The notes below the pieces were generated by a model. It saw nothing but the letters and a program-made list of their open reading frames with translations, had not been told where the DNA came from and ran no database searches. Of a DNA stretch of 64,000 nucleotides, positions 51,876 to 63,495 are shown piece by piece (position 1 is the stretch's first letter; the number at the start of each line of letters is the position of its first letter). Source of the stretch: Pomphorhynchus laevis. Taxonomy: Eukaryota > Acanthocephala > Palaeacanthocephala > Echinorhynchida > Pomphorhynchidae. Made by a program: the position numbers and the translations under genes. The stretch covers positions 124,001 to 188,000 of the forward strand of contig WNNJ02001876.1 of assembly GCA_012934845.2 (NCBI GenBank), in the 5' to 3' direction.

Positions 51876-52269
51876 AAGATTTTATATAAGATTTCTTTAT
51901 AAGGTTTTAAGATTTTATAAGATTTTTATAAGATTTTTTAATTGATAATATAATACTTTGTTTTGCTTTATAATTTTGTGTCTTTATTGCTTGATCGCTT
52001 TCTTTTGTTGTGTATGATTTACTTTTATCCATTTTGTAGCGGGGCACAGCTTAAAAATACAAGTCTATGATATTTAATTTACAAACCTGTAATAATTTTG
52101 TTTTTTCATGATGATTGCAGTTACCAATGAATAATTCTTTTGTTCCTATAAATTAACATTTGCTTAATTATAGGGCATCAATGATTTTAATATCTCTAAC
52201 TTTCAGTTGACAACTTATGAATTGACTAACATGTTATGAATACTAACATTTTATGAAAATTACTAACAT

Positions 52270-53200
52270 TTTATATCGTGTCATCGCAATACTTTAAATT
52301 CTTATCATCCTTGCTTTCACGTCGCCCAACTATTCTGAACAACTCCTGCCTTTCGAATAACAATAATTTCGAAATCGACATACTATTAGTACCGCACTAT
52401 TTCGATATACTATTTAAAACAATTATATCGCGTAGTAATTACGCATACGCATTTTTTCACTGAGTTTTCGAAAGCTTTTTATAATATCAATCAATGCCTC
52501 ATTGAAAAACTTAATTATCAATGTCACATATCAGGCTTTCCTGGACACATTACCAAAAAAGGTTCTTGGCCTTGAATACACTCTGGCATAAATAATACGT
52601 AAAGAAAATACAATTTATTTAAAGTATTAACCTAATAGGCCGCCTTGGTGGCCTCCTTGCCAAATCTGATAAACTTTTAAGGCTATAGAACAATCGATTA
52701 CATCAACTTTTATAAATATATAGCCGTCCATCTAACCTCCACAAGGTCATTTTGTCTCTACTTTGATCAAAAATCATATAAAGTATTATCGACCACATAC
52801 GCATATCGAAAACATTCAAGTTTATCCTTACACAGTACCCTTCGATTCTTTAATGTTATACTAAAACCCATGATAACTTACTCCCTACATGCAATATGAC
52901 CCGACCTTTTAAGTATTAACATTAAGCAATTAGATGCATGTAAGTGGCGCTTCATAAAAAAGTCCTTGTCCTATAACGCAAAATTCATTCCGTGCCTATT
53001 GAAGCAATCACGTTGATTAAACCCATATCAGTAGACTATCGACAACATTTTCGTCTCTCTTAAATATCCGCATTCTAATAACACAATAAACAATTTACTA
53101 CTAAACTCTTTGCAATCGACCCTGAAATACAGCAAAATACCTTGAATTCACTATGGAATAAACCTCACGAAAATAAATTTTACTTATTGTCTAACACAAT
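52270..53200 (+). pseudogene. Weak RT remnant
   Basis: At 52460-52530 the frame EFSKAFYNINQCLIEKLNYQ matches the RT palm A block (DFSKAFDxINHxxLxxKL). A 61-codon open segment (52278-52463) precedes it. Nothing further is secure, although the region keeps a more balanced base mix than the flanks. Confidence 0.35.
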
Positions 53201-54184
53201 AGTGTGTTAGAATACAAAAAATATATATTAGAAATAAAAGTAAAATATTTTTACATTTAATATAATTTGCATTTAAAATATTATTTATATTGCAATTAAA
53301 AAATATGAAGAGAAATTTCAATACTGTTTAAACTTACTGTGAAAAACACATTGGTATCACGATAAGTTTTGCATAATCCGTATCACATGCTATGATTGTT
53401 CGAATTATTACCGCTGTAAATTTTATCACATTCAATGTCCACCCATCTCTCATCTGTCTCATTTCCCTGTCATTTCCATATTGTCAATCAAGTAAATCAA
53501 TTCGCCAACTACAGACCTTACCAACACCTTTGACCCAAACCAACCTATTTCAATGCAATTGTTAAGCCAGGCAATCGAGCAAGTGACTCAAATCATACTA
53601 AATGACTTTGATTCAAATGACTTTTAAATCATGACAAACGACTTCCATGGGGCGAAGACAAAAGTGTACATTGTACACTTTTGTTTTCCGCATCATGCCA
53701 AAATGCTACAGTGGCATAATAAGTATTCTCAGAAGGATTATTATTAAAGATAAATTATTAGATTATTGTAAATAATCTTAATAGATTATTAAGATTAAAG
53801 ATTTTTATTGATTTGATAATAATATTATATCAATACAGTATCGTGTTAGAAATGCAAAAAAAATATATTAATTAAAAATAAAAATAAAAGTAAAATATAT
53901 TTGCATTAAAATATTATTTATATTACAATGCAAAATACTTTAAAAAATGAAAAAAAATGCAATTCAATGTTATTTTTTATTTTTATAAATTATAAAATAG
54001 AAATACATAAAGATTGATGATTCATTGGCTGCTGTATGTAAATCTCAAAATTACAAAAATTTATGCAATATATTTTGATTTGTTGATTACGTTGATAGTG
54101 ATATTTGCTATCATATTATTTATTATATTATATTATAATATATAATATTACATATAATATTATATATAATACAAACATCTAGTA

Positions 54185-55475
54185 AGCCTTGTAATTTCAC
54201 TTGATTTATCCTCCGCCTTTGATGTAGTTGATCACACTATACTTCTCTCATGTCTCAGATAACGTTACTGCTTCTCGTCTCATGTCATTTCTTGGTTCAA
54301 ATCCTACCTCTCAAATCGCTCTTATCACGTAGTCTCCAACTCCAACTCTTCTGCGCCGGTTCCTCTCAGCTGCAGTGTACCACAAGGATCCGTTCTAGGG
54401 CCGCTTCTTTTCACCCTTCTTCTTGGTGATTTATCTTCCATCGTGTTCCCTTTCGGCTTTGAAGTTATTCAGTACGCTGACGATATAGTAATATATGTAT
54501 CATACACACTCACATATGCATCCAACCTCGCTTCCGATGCATCGTCTTGCCTCTCTGCTATTCACGCATATCTTTGTTCAATCCGTATGTTTTTAAACAA
54601 CGAAAAATCTGACATGATGTGGATAACACCGCGCAACTCTTACTCCATCGATTTTCCAGTATGCATATACACTTTCCGTCTACCAGAAGTGACTATCATG
54701 ACAATCCTCGGTGTCCCTTTTGACAATAATCTCTCGTTTCTGCCTTTCATTCGTAGCAAGATCAGTTCATGCTCCCTCATCCTCTGTGACATCCGAAGTG
54801 TCTTTAGAAACCTCGACGTCAAATCGACAGCTATTTTAATCTCCAGCATTTGCATGCCTCGTTTAGAATATTGCTTAGGTTTTCTCGTAAACTGTCCAGC
54901 ATATCAATTTCACTATTTACAAAGGATTCTGCACACAGCTGCTAGAGTCATCTTCCGCCTTCGCAAGTACGACCACATCTCCAACACCCTCCGCATCCTT
55001 AACTGGCTCGACATTCTTGAGCCGCATAACCTCTCAAATTCTCACACTTGTATAGCAAATCAAATTCCGGCACAACCCTCCTTATCTATATCTTCCTGAT
55101 AGCGCATCCTATATGACGACTAGTCTCTCCCTAAGAAGTCATCGCTCCTACTCGCTTTTCGTCCCCCGTCACAACGGTAATCACGGATATCGTGCGTTCA
55201 CCATCGCTGCACCACGCCTTTGGAACAAACTTCATCGAGACACAAAATCATTGACGTCGCTTAAACACTTCAAAACTTTCTTGTTCGTCATACTTCTTGC
55301 AAACGAACTAAAATAACACTTTCAGCCGCAATCAATTCAATAACTCTACATACAAGTTCAAACATTCATCGGACGTAAACTTGTCTTTTAATTTTTATAG
55401 TGGGCCTGTAAATGGTTCTATTTTACCACAAAGGCCACTCTAAATAAATTCTATTCTATTCTATCTATAATATAA
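54185..55475 (+). pseudogene. CR1/L2-like retrotransposon, 5' truncated
   Basis: It begins inside the RT (VISLDLSSAFDVVDHTILLS). It then has the CSVPQGSVLGPLLFTLLLGD block, VIQYADDIVIYV (54463 on), the tail MPRLEYCLGFLVNCPAYQFH, RKYDHISNTLRIL and LRSHRSYSLFVPRHNG, and AFTIAAPRLWNKLHRD up to a stop near 55315. A 3' UTR follows, ending AAATAAATTCTATTCTATTC (a TTCTA tail). Two open pieces of 218 and 67 codons remain. It is younger looking than the 28250 copy and a different subfamily from 8253-8955. Confidence 0.75.
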
Positions 55476-55479
55476 TATT

Positions 55480-56500
55480 ACATTATATTATATTGTTTAT
55501 TATATTATATTATATCATATTATAATATTTGATAATATTTTCTTACTGTATTATAATGTATTCAGAGAAAAGGGTTATTTATTTTTTCCAGAAAATAAAC
55601 ATTATATAAACAAAGTAAATTATTATCATTATATAAATAATATTAATACATTTATTAATTAATAATGTATGTTTTTATTAGTTATTTTTATTTATAATCA
55701 CATTTTTAATTAATTATTTAACAATTTATTAATTATTATTTACTGATTCTTTAGTAATTGAATTAAGTTGTATTCTATAATAAATTAGGATTTCTTTAGC
55801 AAAACAGCAAATCAAACTAAACGTCGATAATTTGTGCCAGCGTTTAAAATATTTTTATAAATTTCTTTTGTTATTTAAAAGCCTTATGTAGGAAGTCCTT
55901 ATAGTTCCCTAAAATTGAGAAGATTTCTTTAATATCATCATATATTGATGATAAATGACATTATGCTATTGACAATTTTGACATATGGTTTACCGGTAAT
56001 ATGTAAGACTTATCCTCTTTTCGAACTTTGTTCAAACGGATAACTGTCAGAACATATTTATCTAGCACATTGTGGGTATTTCAGTGAAATGTTCTTCTAT
56101 ATCGGTCCACATATTATCTCGTATTCCTACGTGCTCTAATTATGTCCGCGCGATCTTCAATTTGCCAAAAAGCTCAAGCGTTTTAGATTAATGAATCGAA
56201 TTTATTCTAAAAAGATCCAAACTTAACCCTTAGATTTTTAAGCATCCATTTTTTTACAGACTCGGTGGCAGCAGGCTTGTTATATTAAAAGACCATTACT
56301 ATGGAAGTTTTCTATTCACTGTTATCATGATAATTTTTTCATTATTAATATTACAAATCATCAAGTCTCCATTCGATGTAAATGTGTATTTTGTAAATAC
56401 CATTCTGCATCCTTACTGCATGTTTTCTTGTCTACATAAATATAAAAATATTTAAAAATATTAAATATTAAATATTATATCTAAATTTAAAAATATTTAT
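55480..56500. other. AT-rich sequence, nothing certain
   Basis: No recognisable element. A candidate acceptor and short open stretch at 56263-56450 was examined as the last WDR7-like exon and not accepted. Confidence 0.35.
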
Positions 56501-56519
56501 TTTTATATATAAAAATGAA

Positions 56520-57320
56520 GATTAATAATAAATAATGAAATAAGATTTTATAGAATTTATATTCATGTCAGGAGGAACTGATATAAATTTTCTATAATTT
56601 AAATCAAGTTAAAAAAAATAAAAAATAAAATTTAAAATAAACGTCATTTTTATGAATTGACTAATAAATAACAGACGTTGTATCAGAATCAGAATTAGAG
56701 GTAATAAGGAGGAACTGCAATTCTATCAGGTTTTGCTCCTAATCCCTCGACCCAACATAGAAGCGAGGCCAAAAACCTGTTAAGAACGTATTTTCTGTGA
56801 TTAAATTTGATTATATAGTATCTTGTTCTAATACAAATTATATTATTTATTATCCATTCATAAAAATTTTAATAATTATATAAGATTAAATAATTATATA
56901 AGATTTTGTACAATTTATTGATATCAAGTTAAAATAAAAAATCGAAATTTAAAATAAACGTCATTTTTATGAATTGACTAATAAACAACGGATGGTGTAT
57001 CAGAATAAGGATTATAAGTCATCAGGTTTCGCCTCCTATTCATTGACTCAGCATAGCAGCGCAGACAAATGCATGCTAATGACCTATCCTCTCTGATGAA
57101 ATTTGATAAGCAAGCATCTTATTCTAATACAAAGTATATTATGTATTACCCATCTATAAAAATTTTTGAATTTTTTTATATAAAAATTTGTTTCAATAAT
57201 ACATAGTTTCAGTATTTATGACAGAGGTTATATTACCAGGAAAACAAAGTCCGTAGGTTAATAATAACTTGTCAGTAGAACAAATCAAATCAGATAACCG
57301 AGTCTACGTATTTTATACGA
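56520..57320 (-). mobile_element. Naiad 3' UTR fragments plus non-LTR scrap
   Basis: Two module-bearing pieces (56570-56870 and 56880-57180) lie in the same orientation; the second lacks the B' arm. At 57199-57252 a piece matching the non-LTR remnant at 7077-7131 follows, then a Naiad 3' terminus variant (AGATAACCGAGTCTACGTAT) at 57285-57310. Confidence 0.65.
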
Positions 57321-57930
57321 TATCTATAAATAAATATCGTCCTTGGAAATTGGACGATATTACAATGGAGTACTGTATAAAATATCTAGGTTATATGTTA
57401 ACCTGGATATTAAAACTTAAGTTATATCTAGGTTTTAAGTTGCTGTGCATTCAAGAAGCACAGCAACTTTAGAAACAGACTGCTATCCGCTAAAACATGA
57501 CATCCAAATGCAATTGGATGAATAATACTCTTGTATATTTTTCCTCTTTTGGATACTGATTTTTCAAATATTAAAGCATCTTAGAATGATCCAACAACGC
57601 GGGTGTAAATCAAATTCGATTTTACCTATTAATATATTATATAATATATTTATAATATTTATATAATAAAATATTCATAATATTATATAATATTTATATA
57701 TAAATAATAATAAAGATAAATAATAAATAATTATATAAGATTTTATAGAATTTATATTTATATCAAGTTAAAATAAATAATTGAAATTTTAAATAAAAGT
57801 CAATTTTTATAAATTGTTTTTAATAAAATAATATAAAACATTATTATTGTTTTTAATAACAATAATATATTATTGTTTTTAATAATATATTTATATATTA
57901 TTATATATATTATTAAATATATATATACAT

Positions 57931-58793
57931 ATAGTTAATAAACAATATGCTTTTATTAGATTTAAATACACTAGATAATCAACTTTATCTAGTTATAGCA
58001 TGTTTTTATATCATGTCATTAGCATGTTTTTGACCCCGCTGCTATGTTGGGTCGGGGAATAGGGGCCGAAATTTGATAGCATATCAGTTCCTCCTGATTA
58101 CCTATAATCCTTATTCTGATACAACGTTGATTATTTATTAGTCAATTCATAAAAATGAATTTTTAAATTTCAATAATGAAATTGTAATTAAATTGGCTTT
58201 AAATTTCAATTTTAACTTGATATAATAATTAATTAAATAAAATCTTATATAATTATTCATTATTTATCTTTATTATTATTTATATATAATAAATATAATA
58301 AATATATTATAATAATATATTTAATTATATATATATATATATTAAAATGCATTGTACGTTGTACACTATCGCTGGGACTCTCACAGGAGTACAATAGATT
58401 TATGTTTATCTTACGATTTACACCAGCACAAGCAAAATAGATTCAAAATTTTATTGAAAACGTTTCGCTCTTTGGAGCTTTGTCAATCTAGAGTGAGAGC
58501 GCAATAAAGTTAACAATTAATAAAACAAAGTAATTGTTTAAGGTGGAATTATGTAATATCGACATCCCATTTGTAAATGTGTTCTGAATTTAACCCATGA
58601 TTAGTATCTGTTAATAGTTGACCTACAATTCTCTGCTCTTCTATTCTTCTTTCTTTAGTGTCGTTAATACCATCCTTTATTATGATATAGTCAAAAATAT
58701 CCGAATTTTTTGAATGTGCTGAAATACAATGATGCACAATCGCGTCGCAATGTGTTAACTGTTTATTTATATCTGATCTGCGATTATTAAGTC
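57931..58793 (-). repeat. Left inverted arm
   Basis: Holds the Naiad 3' UTR in + sense (57931-58325), then the canonical element 3' UTR and its last coding codons in - sense. An open segment at 58549-58737 repeats the 62 C-terminal residues of the main ORF. A hammerhead-like core lies at 58461-58486 on the minus strand. Confidence 0.85.
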
Positions 58794-58912
58794 AGCATGT
58801 TTCAAACAAATTTAACAGAGTATTAAAAAAAACTGCACAACACCTACAAAGAATCATACTGGAATTTTATCAAAAAGCTTTCAACACTGATACATATAAA
58901 GATCATTATGAT

Positions 58913-61198
58913 GTGGAACTTTACCAACAATTACTCCACAAAAAAGCCAAAAAACTATCCTGGATAAGTAAGAAGAAAATTACGAAGGATGAATTAGATA
59001 CGATGAATTTAGTGCCATATAGAACTTTCAAACGTAACCGTGCAAGACAGCTTACTACTCAAAACAACATATTAAATCTTTCAAATACTAATTTAACGAA
59101 TCTCCAAATTCAAGCGCTTAACTATGGTCATAACTTTAATATCACAGAACGAGAATTTTCAAGATACAATGTTACATGCGCATTAAAGAAAATGTGGAAA
59201 AATTCTTGTAAAGATGTATCAAATCAACCTGCCCGAGAGATTGCGAGTAAAATGTTTAATAATCAAATCTTTAAAAAATATGTTTCCTTACCACCAAATA
59301 CAAAAAGTAAGCTAAATATATCTAAAAATCATATGCGAGCATTAAATGAAATTAAACAGGATGAAAATATTATTGTAAAATTAGCAGATAAAGGATCCCA
59401 ATTAGTGATATGGGATAAAAATGATTATAAATCGGAATGTCTAAGACAGCTAAATTCGACTACATATGAACGCACAACAAAAGACGAATTGAAACGCACA
59501 TATGACAGAGTAGAAGAGTACAGACTGAAACACGAATCAATAGGCGCTATCGACAACAAGACATCAAACGATATACGATCGAAAATCCCTTATCGTGCAG
59601 GGGTATTCTATCTCTTACCAAAAATTCACAAGGAAGAAAGACCTTGTAAAGGAAGACCTATCGTATCCAACAAAGCCACAGTAACTGAGAACCTCTCGAG
59701 ATTCCTAGACTGTACACTAAAAAGTTTAATGTCAACATCAAATAGCTATCTAAAGGATACATACAGTTTTCTGAAAAAATTAAATCATCACAAACCAAGC
59801 ATAGCAAAACAAGACATAATACTAACTCTTGATGTTTCAAATCTTTATACGTCTATTCCCCACGAAGATGGAATCAAGAGAATAGGATCGTTGATAGATC
59901 AAGCGGGATGGAATACAAAGAAAAAATCCTTAATTACAGAGGGGCTAAGATTGATACTAGAAGGAAATACATTTGAATTTAATGGATCACTGTACACACA
60001 GAAAATAGGTACGGCGATGGGCACACCTGTTGCGCCCACGTATGCCACGCTATATCTAAATCATTACGAACAGCAGTTCATTCATCAATGTACATGGAAA
60101 CCATTTATATGGTACAGATATATTGATGATATTTTTCTAGTTTGGAAAGATGGTGACGAACATTTAGAACAGTTCGTTAACAATCTAAACAATTTCGGAC
60201 CATTAAAGTTTACGATAAATAGAACAGTTCCGATTAATTTCCTTGATGTGTCTATTTACTGGGACAATAACGATACATTGCAGACCAGAATATATAGGAA
60301 ACCCAGTAGTCCTAAAATGCATTTGCACCCGTTGAGTGCCCACCCAAAACACATTAAGATGAATATGATCATAAATGAAACATCAAGAATCCTGAAAATA
60401 TGTAGTACAACAAAATCACAGCTAGATACAATAGACCATCTAAGAAAGCAGCTCATTCTGAGAGGATATACTTATCGTGAGGTTAATCGATCAATTAATA
60501 AAAGTCTAATATTATTAAAAAATTCCAAAAACTTGCCGAAAGAAAAAATATGCAGTGACAATATTTACGTCTTCCCTTATCATAAGGCATTACAATCATT
60601 ATCATGCGACGCTAACGAATCAATAGGTAATATAGCAAAACAAATAGGAAAACCAATCAAAAGAGTATTTATAACCTTTAAAGCTACAAACACAATCGGT
60701 CGCCGGTTAATACGGTCAAAATTCCAAAGACAAGGAAACAAAAATATGTCGGGATGTAAACAATGCCAAAGAGCGCGAACAAAATGTTGTGAAAATGTTA
60801 TTAATGCTACAAAGTACGTTAGCAGCAAAACGAAATTAGAATATAAAATAAACGGCAATACATCATGCGCATCAAACGGTAATGTATATTTAGCAACATG
60901 CAGACTGTGTCAACTACAATACGTAGGTGAGACAGGACTTAGCATGAATATGAGACTTAATAATCGCAGATCAGATATAAATAAACAGTTAACACATCGC
61001 GACGCGATTGTGCATCATTGTATTTCAGCACATTCAAAAAATTCGGATATTTTTGACTATATCATAATAAAGGATGGTATTAACGACACTAAAGAAAGAA
61101 GAATAGAAGAGCAGAGAATTGTAGGTCAACTATTAACAGATACTAATCATGGGTTAAATTCAGAACACATTTACAAATGGGATGTCGATATTACATAA
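58913..61198 (+). CDS. Canonical Penelope RT-GIY-YIG protein
   Basis: A 761-codon open frame without internal stops. RT motifs: about 170 LADKGSQLVIWDKNDY, about 235 YLLPKIHKEERPCKGRPIVS, about 305 DIILTLDVSNLYTSIPHEDG (palm A), about 365 GTAMGTPVAPTYATLY, about 400 WYRYIDDIFLVW (palm C) and about 445 NFLDVSIY. A Cys cluster CKQCQRARTKCC lies near 613. The GIY-YIG core is near 655-680 (NVYLATCRLCQLQYVGETG, then MRLNNRRSD), with VHHCISAHSKN and ERRIEEQRIVG following. The first codon of the frame is GTG and the frame stays open upstream into the inverted arm (to at least 58742) with no clear ATG, so the N-terminus is probably truncated. All catalytic motifs appear whole. Confidence 0.85.
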   Translation: MELYQQLLHKKAKKLSWISKKKITKDELDTMNLVPYRTFKRNRARQLTTQNNILNLSNTNLTNLQIQALNYGHNFNITEREFSRYNVTCALKKMWKNSCKDVSNQPAREIASKMFNNQIFKKYVSLPPNTKSKLNISKNHMRALNEIKQDENIIVKLADKGSQLVIWDKNDYKSECLRQLNSTTYERTTKDELKRTYDRVEEYRLKHESIGAIDNKTSNDIRSKIPYRAGVFYLLPKIHKEERPCKGRPIVSNKATVTENLSRFLDCTLKSLMSTSNSYLKDTYSFLKKLNHHKPSIAKQDIILTLDVSNLYTSIPHEDGIKRIGSLIDQAGWNTKKKSLITEGLRLILEGNTFEFNGSLYTQKIGTAMGTPVAPTYATLYLNHYEQQFIHQCTWKPFIWYRYIDDIFLVWKDGDEHLEQFVNNLNNFGPLKFTINRTVPINFLDVSIYWDNNDTLQTRIYRKPSSPKMHLHPLSAHPKHIKMNMIINETSRILKICSTTKSQLDTIDHLRKQLILRGYTYREVNRSINKSLILLKNSKNLPKEKICSDNIYVFPYHKALQSLSCDANESIGNIAKQIGKPIKRVFITFKATNTIGRRLIRSKFQRQGNKNMSGCKQCQRARTKCCENVINATKYVSSKTKLEYKINGNTSCASNGNVYLATCRLCQLQYVGETGLSMNMRLNNRRSDINKQLTHRDAIVHHCISAHSKNSDIFDYIIIKDGINDTKERRIEEQRIVGQLLTDTNHGLNSEHIYKWDVDIT

Positions 61199-61404
61199 TT
61201 CCACCTTAAACAATTACTTTGTTTTATTAATTGTTAACTTTATTGCGCTCTCACTCTAGATTGACAAAGCTCCAAAGAGCGAAACGTTTTCAATAAAATT
61301 TTGAATCTATTTTGCTTGTGCTGGTGTAAATCGTAAGATAAACATAAATCTATTGTACTCCTGTGAGAGTCCCAGCGATAGTGTACAACGTACAATGCAT
61401 TTTA

Positions 61405-61435
<31 letters not shown>

Positions 61436-61824
61436 TATATTATTATAATATATTTATTATATTTATTATATATAAATAATAATAAAGATAAATAATGAAT
61501 AATTATATAAGATTTTATTTAATTAATTATTATATCAAGTTAAAATTGAAATTTAAAGCCAATTTAATTACAATTTCATTATTGAAATTTAAAAATTCAT
61601 TTTTATGAATTGACTAATAAATAATCAACGTTGTATCAGAATAAGGATTATAGGTAATCAGGAGGAACTGATATGCTATCAAATTTCGGCCCCTATTCCC
61701 CGACCCAACATAGCAGCGGGGTCAAAAACATGCTAATGACATGATATAAAAACATGCTATAACTAGATAAAGTTGATTATCTAGTGTATTTAAATCTAAT
61801 AAAAGCATATTGTTTATTAACTAT
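60954..61824 (+). repeat. Right inverted arm
   Basis: Reverse complement of 57931-58793: the last coding codons, 3' UTR, (AT)n tract and a Naiad 3' UTR in - sense with module at about 61640-61745. Confidence 0.85.
61245..61292 (+). other. Hammerhead-like motif in Penelope 3' UTR
   Basis: TTGACAAAGCTCCAAAGAGC then GAAACG: stem II GCTC/GAGC (61269-61280) and GAAAC are clean, but TTGACAAA replaces CUGAUGA. It lies 65 bp after the stop. Published Penelope-like elements carry hammerheads in this region; this copy may be altered or a variant core. Confidence 0.5.
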
Positions 61825-61829
61825 TAAAA

Positions 61830-62220
61830 ATTTACGATTAATAGTTTCACATTAAAATTAATTATCTATAAAAACATTTCCCTATAAGAGTTAAAATTTA
61901 CTTTTTTATGTCTATCAATAATACATAGTATAAGTTCTGTTTAGATATTTTCATAGTTATGATGAAAATAAAGCTAAATAAGATTTTAACAAAATATTTG
62001 TTATAGTTTCAGTATAGTTTGTATATTGTAGAATTATAATAAAAAATCCATTATAATTGCTTATAATGGATTTTCTTGTTTGAACTTTCAGTTTGAACTT
62101 TCTTGGCTGTTAAATGAACTACTTACAATAAAATAACATACAAGCGTCGAAGGATTTTCAGAACGTCTAAATACAATCGAATATACATACATTATTACAA
62201 GAGATTTATGCGAGTACAAT
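61830..62220. other. Spacer, nothing certain
   Basis: AT-rich sequence. An inverted pair (AATCCATTATAA / TTATAATGGATT near 62045-62075) can form a hairpin. No gene seen. Confidence 0.4.
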
Positions 62221-62221
62221 G

Positions 62222-63495
62222 CTCCGTATGCCACCGGGATTTTATGCCTTTGGCAAGTTGACTTGTTCGGCAGCACGGTCGAGGCTCAACTTGCCCTGGC
62301 TCCGGCGAGCCTCCAACGATTGACAAACAAAATTAAGCAGCGGCATACTCCAATGGCAATCCAACCGCTTTCCCAAGCCTCCAAAGTTCGTTATCGAGCA
62401 TGGAACTACTTTGCGGGAACGTACGTCTGGTTCGGCGAATACCACGTGCAGCGAGGCCCACAGTAGCAACCAAGCTTGTCGAACTAATAAATGCTGTCAA
62501 CGCTTGCCCGCTAAACGATAACCCATGGATACAACTCCTCAGATTCGCGAAATCAGTCTTGCGCGTGCCACTAACGAACAGGGGTAACAGTACTGTGTCG
62601 CTAGGGACGACGTTAAAGTCAGCATGCATGTCGTACGGTCAAGGGGCAATCACAACAATCAGTACACCAAGAACAAAACCTGTATATCGCCGGGATGATC
62701 AACTTCGAAACAAGGTTTCTGAAAAGTTGGAGGATGGTGATATTCGTGTAGCGGTACGACTGATTGCCGATAACAATCAGCTGTTGAGTGCGGACGAGCA
62801 GACTATCGAGCTTTTGCGTCGCAAACATCCAGAACGGCGGTTACTTTATAATGAAAGCTGCGCACGTCCGCGGTCAAATCTCGATTTAGGTCCACTTATT
62901 TCGGGTCCTTCTGTCTTGTCGGCTCTCCAGTCATTTCCATCGTCTTCTGCTGGGGGCGCTGATGGCCTGAGTCCTTCTCATCTACGTGACCTAGTTAGTC
63001 GTTCGAGTGGTGTCGCAGGAGACATACTACTGAAATCTATTTGTGAGCTAACAAGTAACATCCTTGCGGGAAAAGTGGCAACCCCGATCAGGCCTATATT
63101 ATGCGGAGCCAAGCTTCTGGCTTTCGTAAAAAGGGACGGTGGAGTCAGGCCTATAGCTGTTGGGTGTACCTTCCGCCGGCTAGCTGCTAAGGTGGCTTGC
63201 AGATTTGCTACCGAGAAAGTGGTTGACATGCTTATTCTAAATCAACTTGGCATCGGTGTGCCTGGGTGTGTCGAGGTCGCAATTAATGCAGCGAGATGTT
63301 TTGCTGAACACGGTTTAGTAGGCAATTCAGCAATGGTAAAGTTAGACTTCGAAAATGCCTTTAACTCAATCAGCAGGGACGCAGTCCTTCAGGTTGTGAA
63401 GAAGGAAATCCTGGTGATCCAGGATTTCGTGGAAATGTGCTACGATTACCCAAGCACACTTCTCTTCGAGGACAATGTGATTGATAAATTAATAA
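62222..63495 (+). pseudogene. GC-richer non-LTR RT, 3' truncated by a Naiad piece
   Basis: A 367-codon open frame (62400-63503) carries SSSAGGADGLSPSHLRDLVS, then PIRPILCGAKLLAFVKRDGG and VRPIAVGCTFRRLAAK (finger motifs), LNQLGIGVPGCVEVAINAAR, and VKLDFENAFNSISRDAVLQV (palm A). It ends at MCYDYPSTLLFEDNVI, just before palm B/C, where a Naiad fragment begins. An upstream open stretch (62263-62466) in another frame may be its N-terminal part. Base composition is near balanced, unlike its neighbours. The downstream domains of such an element are what is seen at 1-676. Named clade not assigned. Confidence 0.7.

Larger units (their letters stand above)
57931..61824 (+). mobile_element. Penelope-like element between long inverted arms
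   Basis: Left arm 57931-58793 and right arm 60954-61824 are reverse complements, essentially identical apart from about 8 bp of AT-tract length. Each arm, from outside in, holds a Naiad 3' UTR piece with module, an (AT)n tract, the 3' UTR of a canonical Penelope element and its last coding codons. The forward element body fills 58794-61195. Since the arms include Naiad sequence that is not part of the canonical element, the duplication involved flanking DNA. Near identity means it is recent, or an assembly artefact. Confidence 0.75.

Noticed and set aside
56263-56450. Candidate last WDR7 exon after TTTTTTACAG
   Set aside because: Its translation does not resemble the final WD40 blade or the conserved C-terminus of WDR7.
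58549-58737. Separate small minus-strand gene
   Set aside because: It is the inverted copy of the last 62 codons of the Penelope ORF and lies in the left arm.
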